Below are positions 5,111 to 5,112 of a DNA stretch of 5,112 bases, piece by piece. Origin of the DNA: an uncultured Ruminococcus sp. (GTDB taxonomy: Bacteria; Bacillota; Clostridia; Oscillospirales; CAG-382); assembly GCA_902783535.1 (NCBI GenBank), contig CACZRJ010000174.1, positions 1 through 5,112 on the forward strand, in the 5' to 3' direction. Each line of letters begins with the position of its first letter. The first letter of the stretch is position 1. The position numbers and the translations under genes were made by a program. The notes under the pieces are model-generated. The model worked only from the letters and a program-made list of their open reading frames with translations. It made no database searches and was not told the origin of the DNA.

Positions 5111-5112
5111 GG

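Overview
The window looks like ordinary chromosomal DNA from a low-to-mid G+C Gram-positive bacterium, most likely a member of Clostridia. The signs are strong Shine-Dalgarno sites, sigma-A-type promoters (TTGACA/TTGAAA with TATAAT), intrinsic terminators, and an anaerobe-type radical SAM protein beside a LytS-type membrane region fused to a SpoIIE-type phosphatase. Composition is roughly half G+C. I cannot name a genus. All genes lie on the minus strand, so transcription runs from high to low coordinates.

Layout in transcription order. (1) 5110-3509: a sigma-A-like promoter and a leader hairpin precede a CE2-type SGNH carbohydrate esterase gene. Three bases after its stop begins ruvX (yqgF), whose ribosome binding site lies in the end of the esterase gene. 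(2) 3535-3348: a consensus promoter inside the 3' end of ruvX drives tRNA-Pro(CGG), followed by its own terminator. (3) 3301-2806: a YbgC/FadM-like hotdog thioesterase gene with a probable terminator. (4) 2780-1260: a strong promoter, overlapped by an inverted repeat, drives a six-TM SpoIIE-family phosphatase, closed by a G+C-rich terminator. (5) 1211-330: a PflX-like radical SAM protein (COG1313 type), best started at a GTG at 1196. (6) 293-9: a promoter, tRNA-Leu(TAA), the initiator tRNA-fMet, and a strong terminator.

The protein genes do not form one pathway. They are a mosaic of short transcription units: translation and RNA processing (three tRNAs, RuvX as probable 16S rRNA maturation nuclease), acyl-thioester hydrolysis, sugar-ester hydrolysis, a signalling phosphatase and an orphan radical SAM enzyme. 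All three tRNAs encode their 3' CCA. No mobile element, CRISPR array, rRNA or phage gene is visible, and I found no convincing new multi-gene system. The points most worth checking are the inverted repeat on the phosphatase promoter, the coupling of a sugar esterase to ruvX, the tRNA promoter overlapping the ruvX stop codon, and the partnerless radical SAM enzyme.
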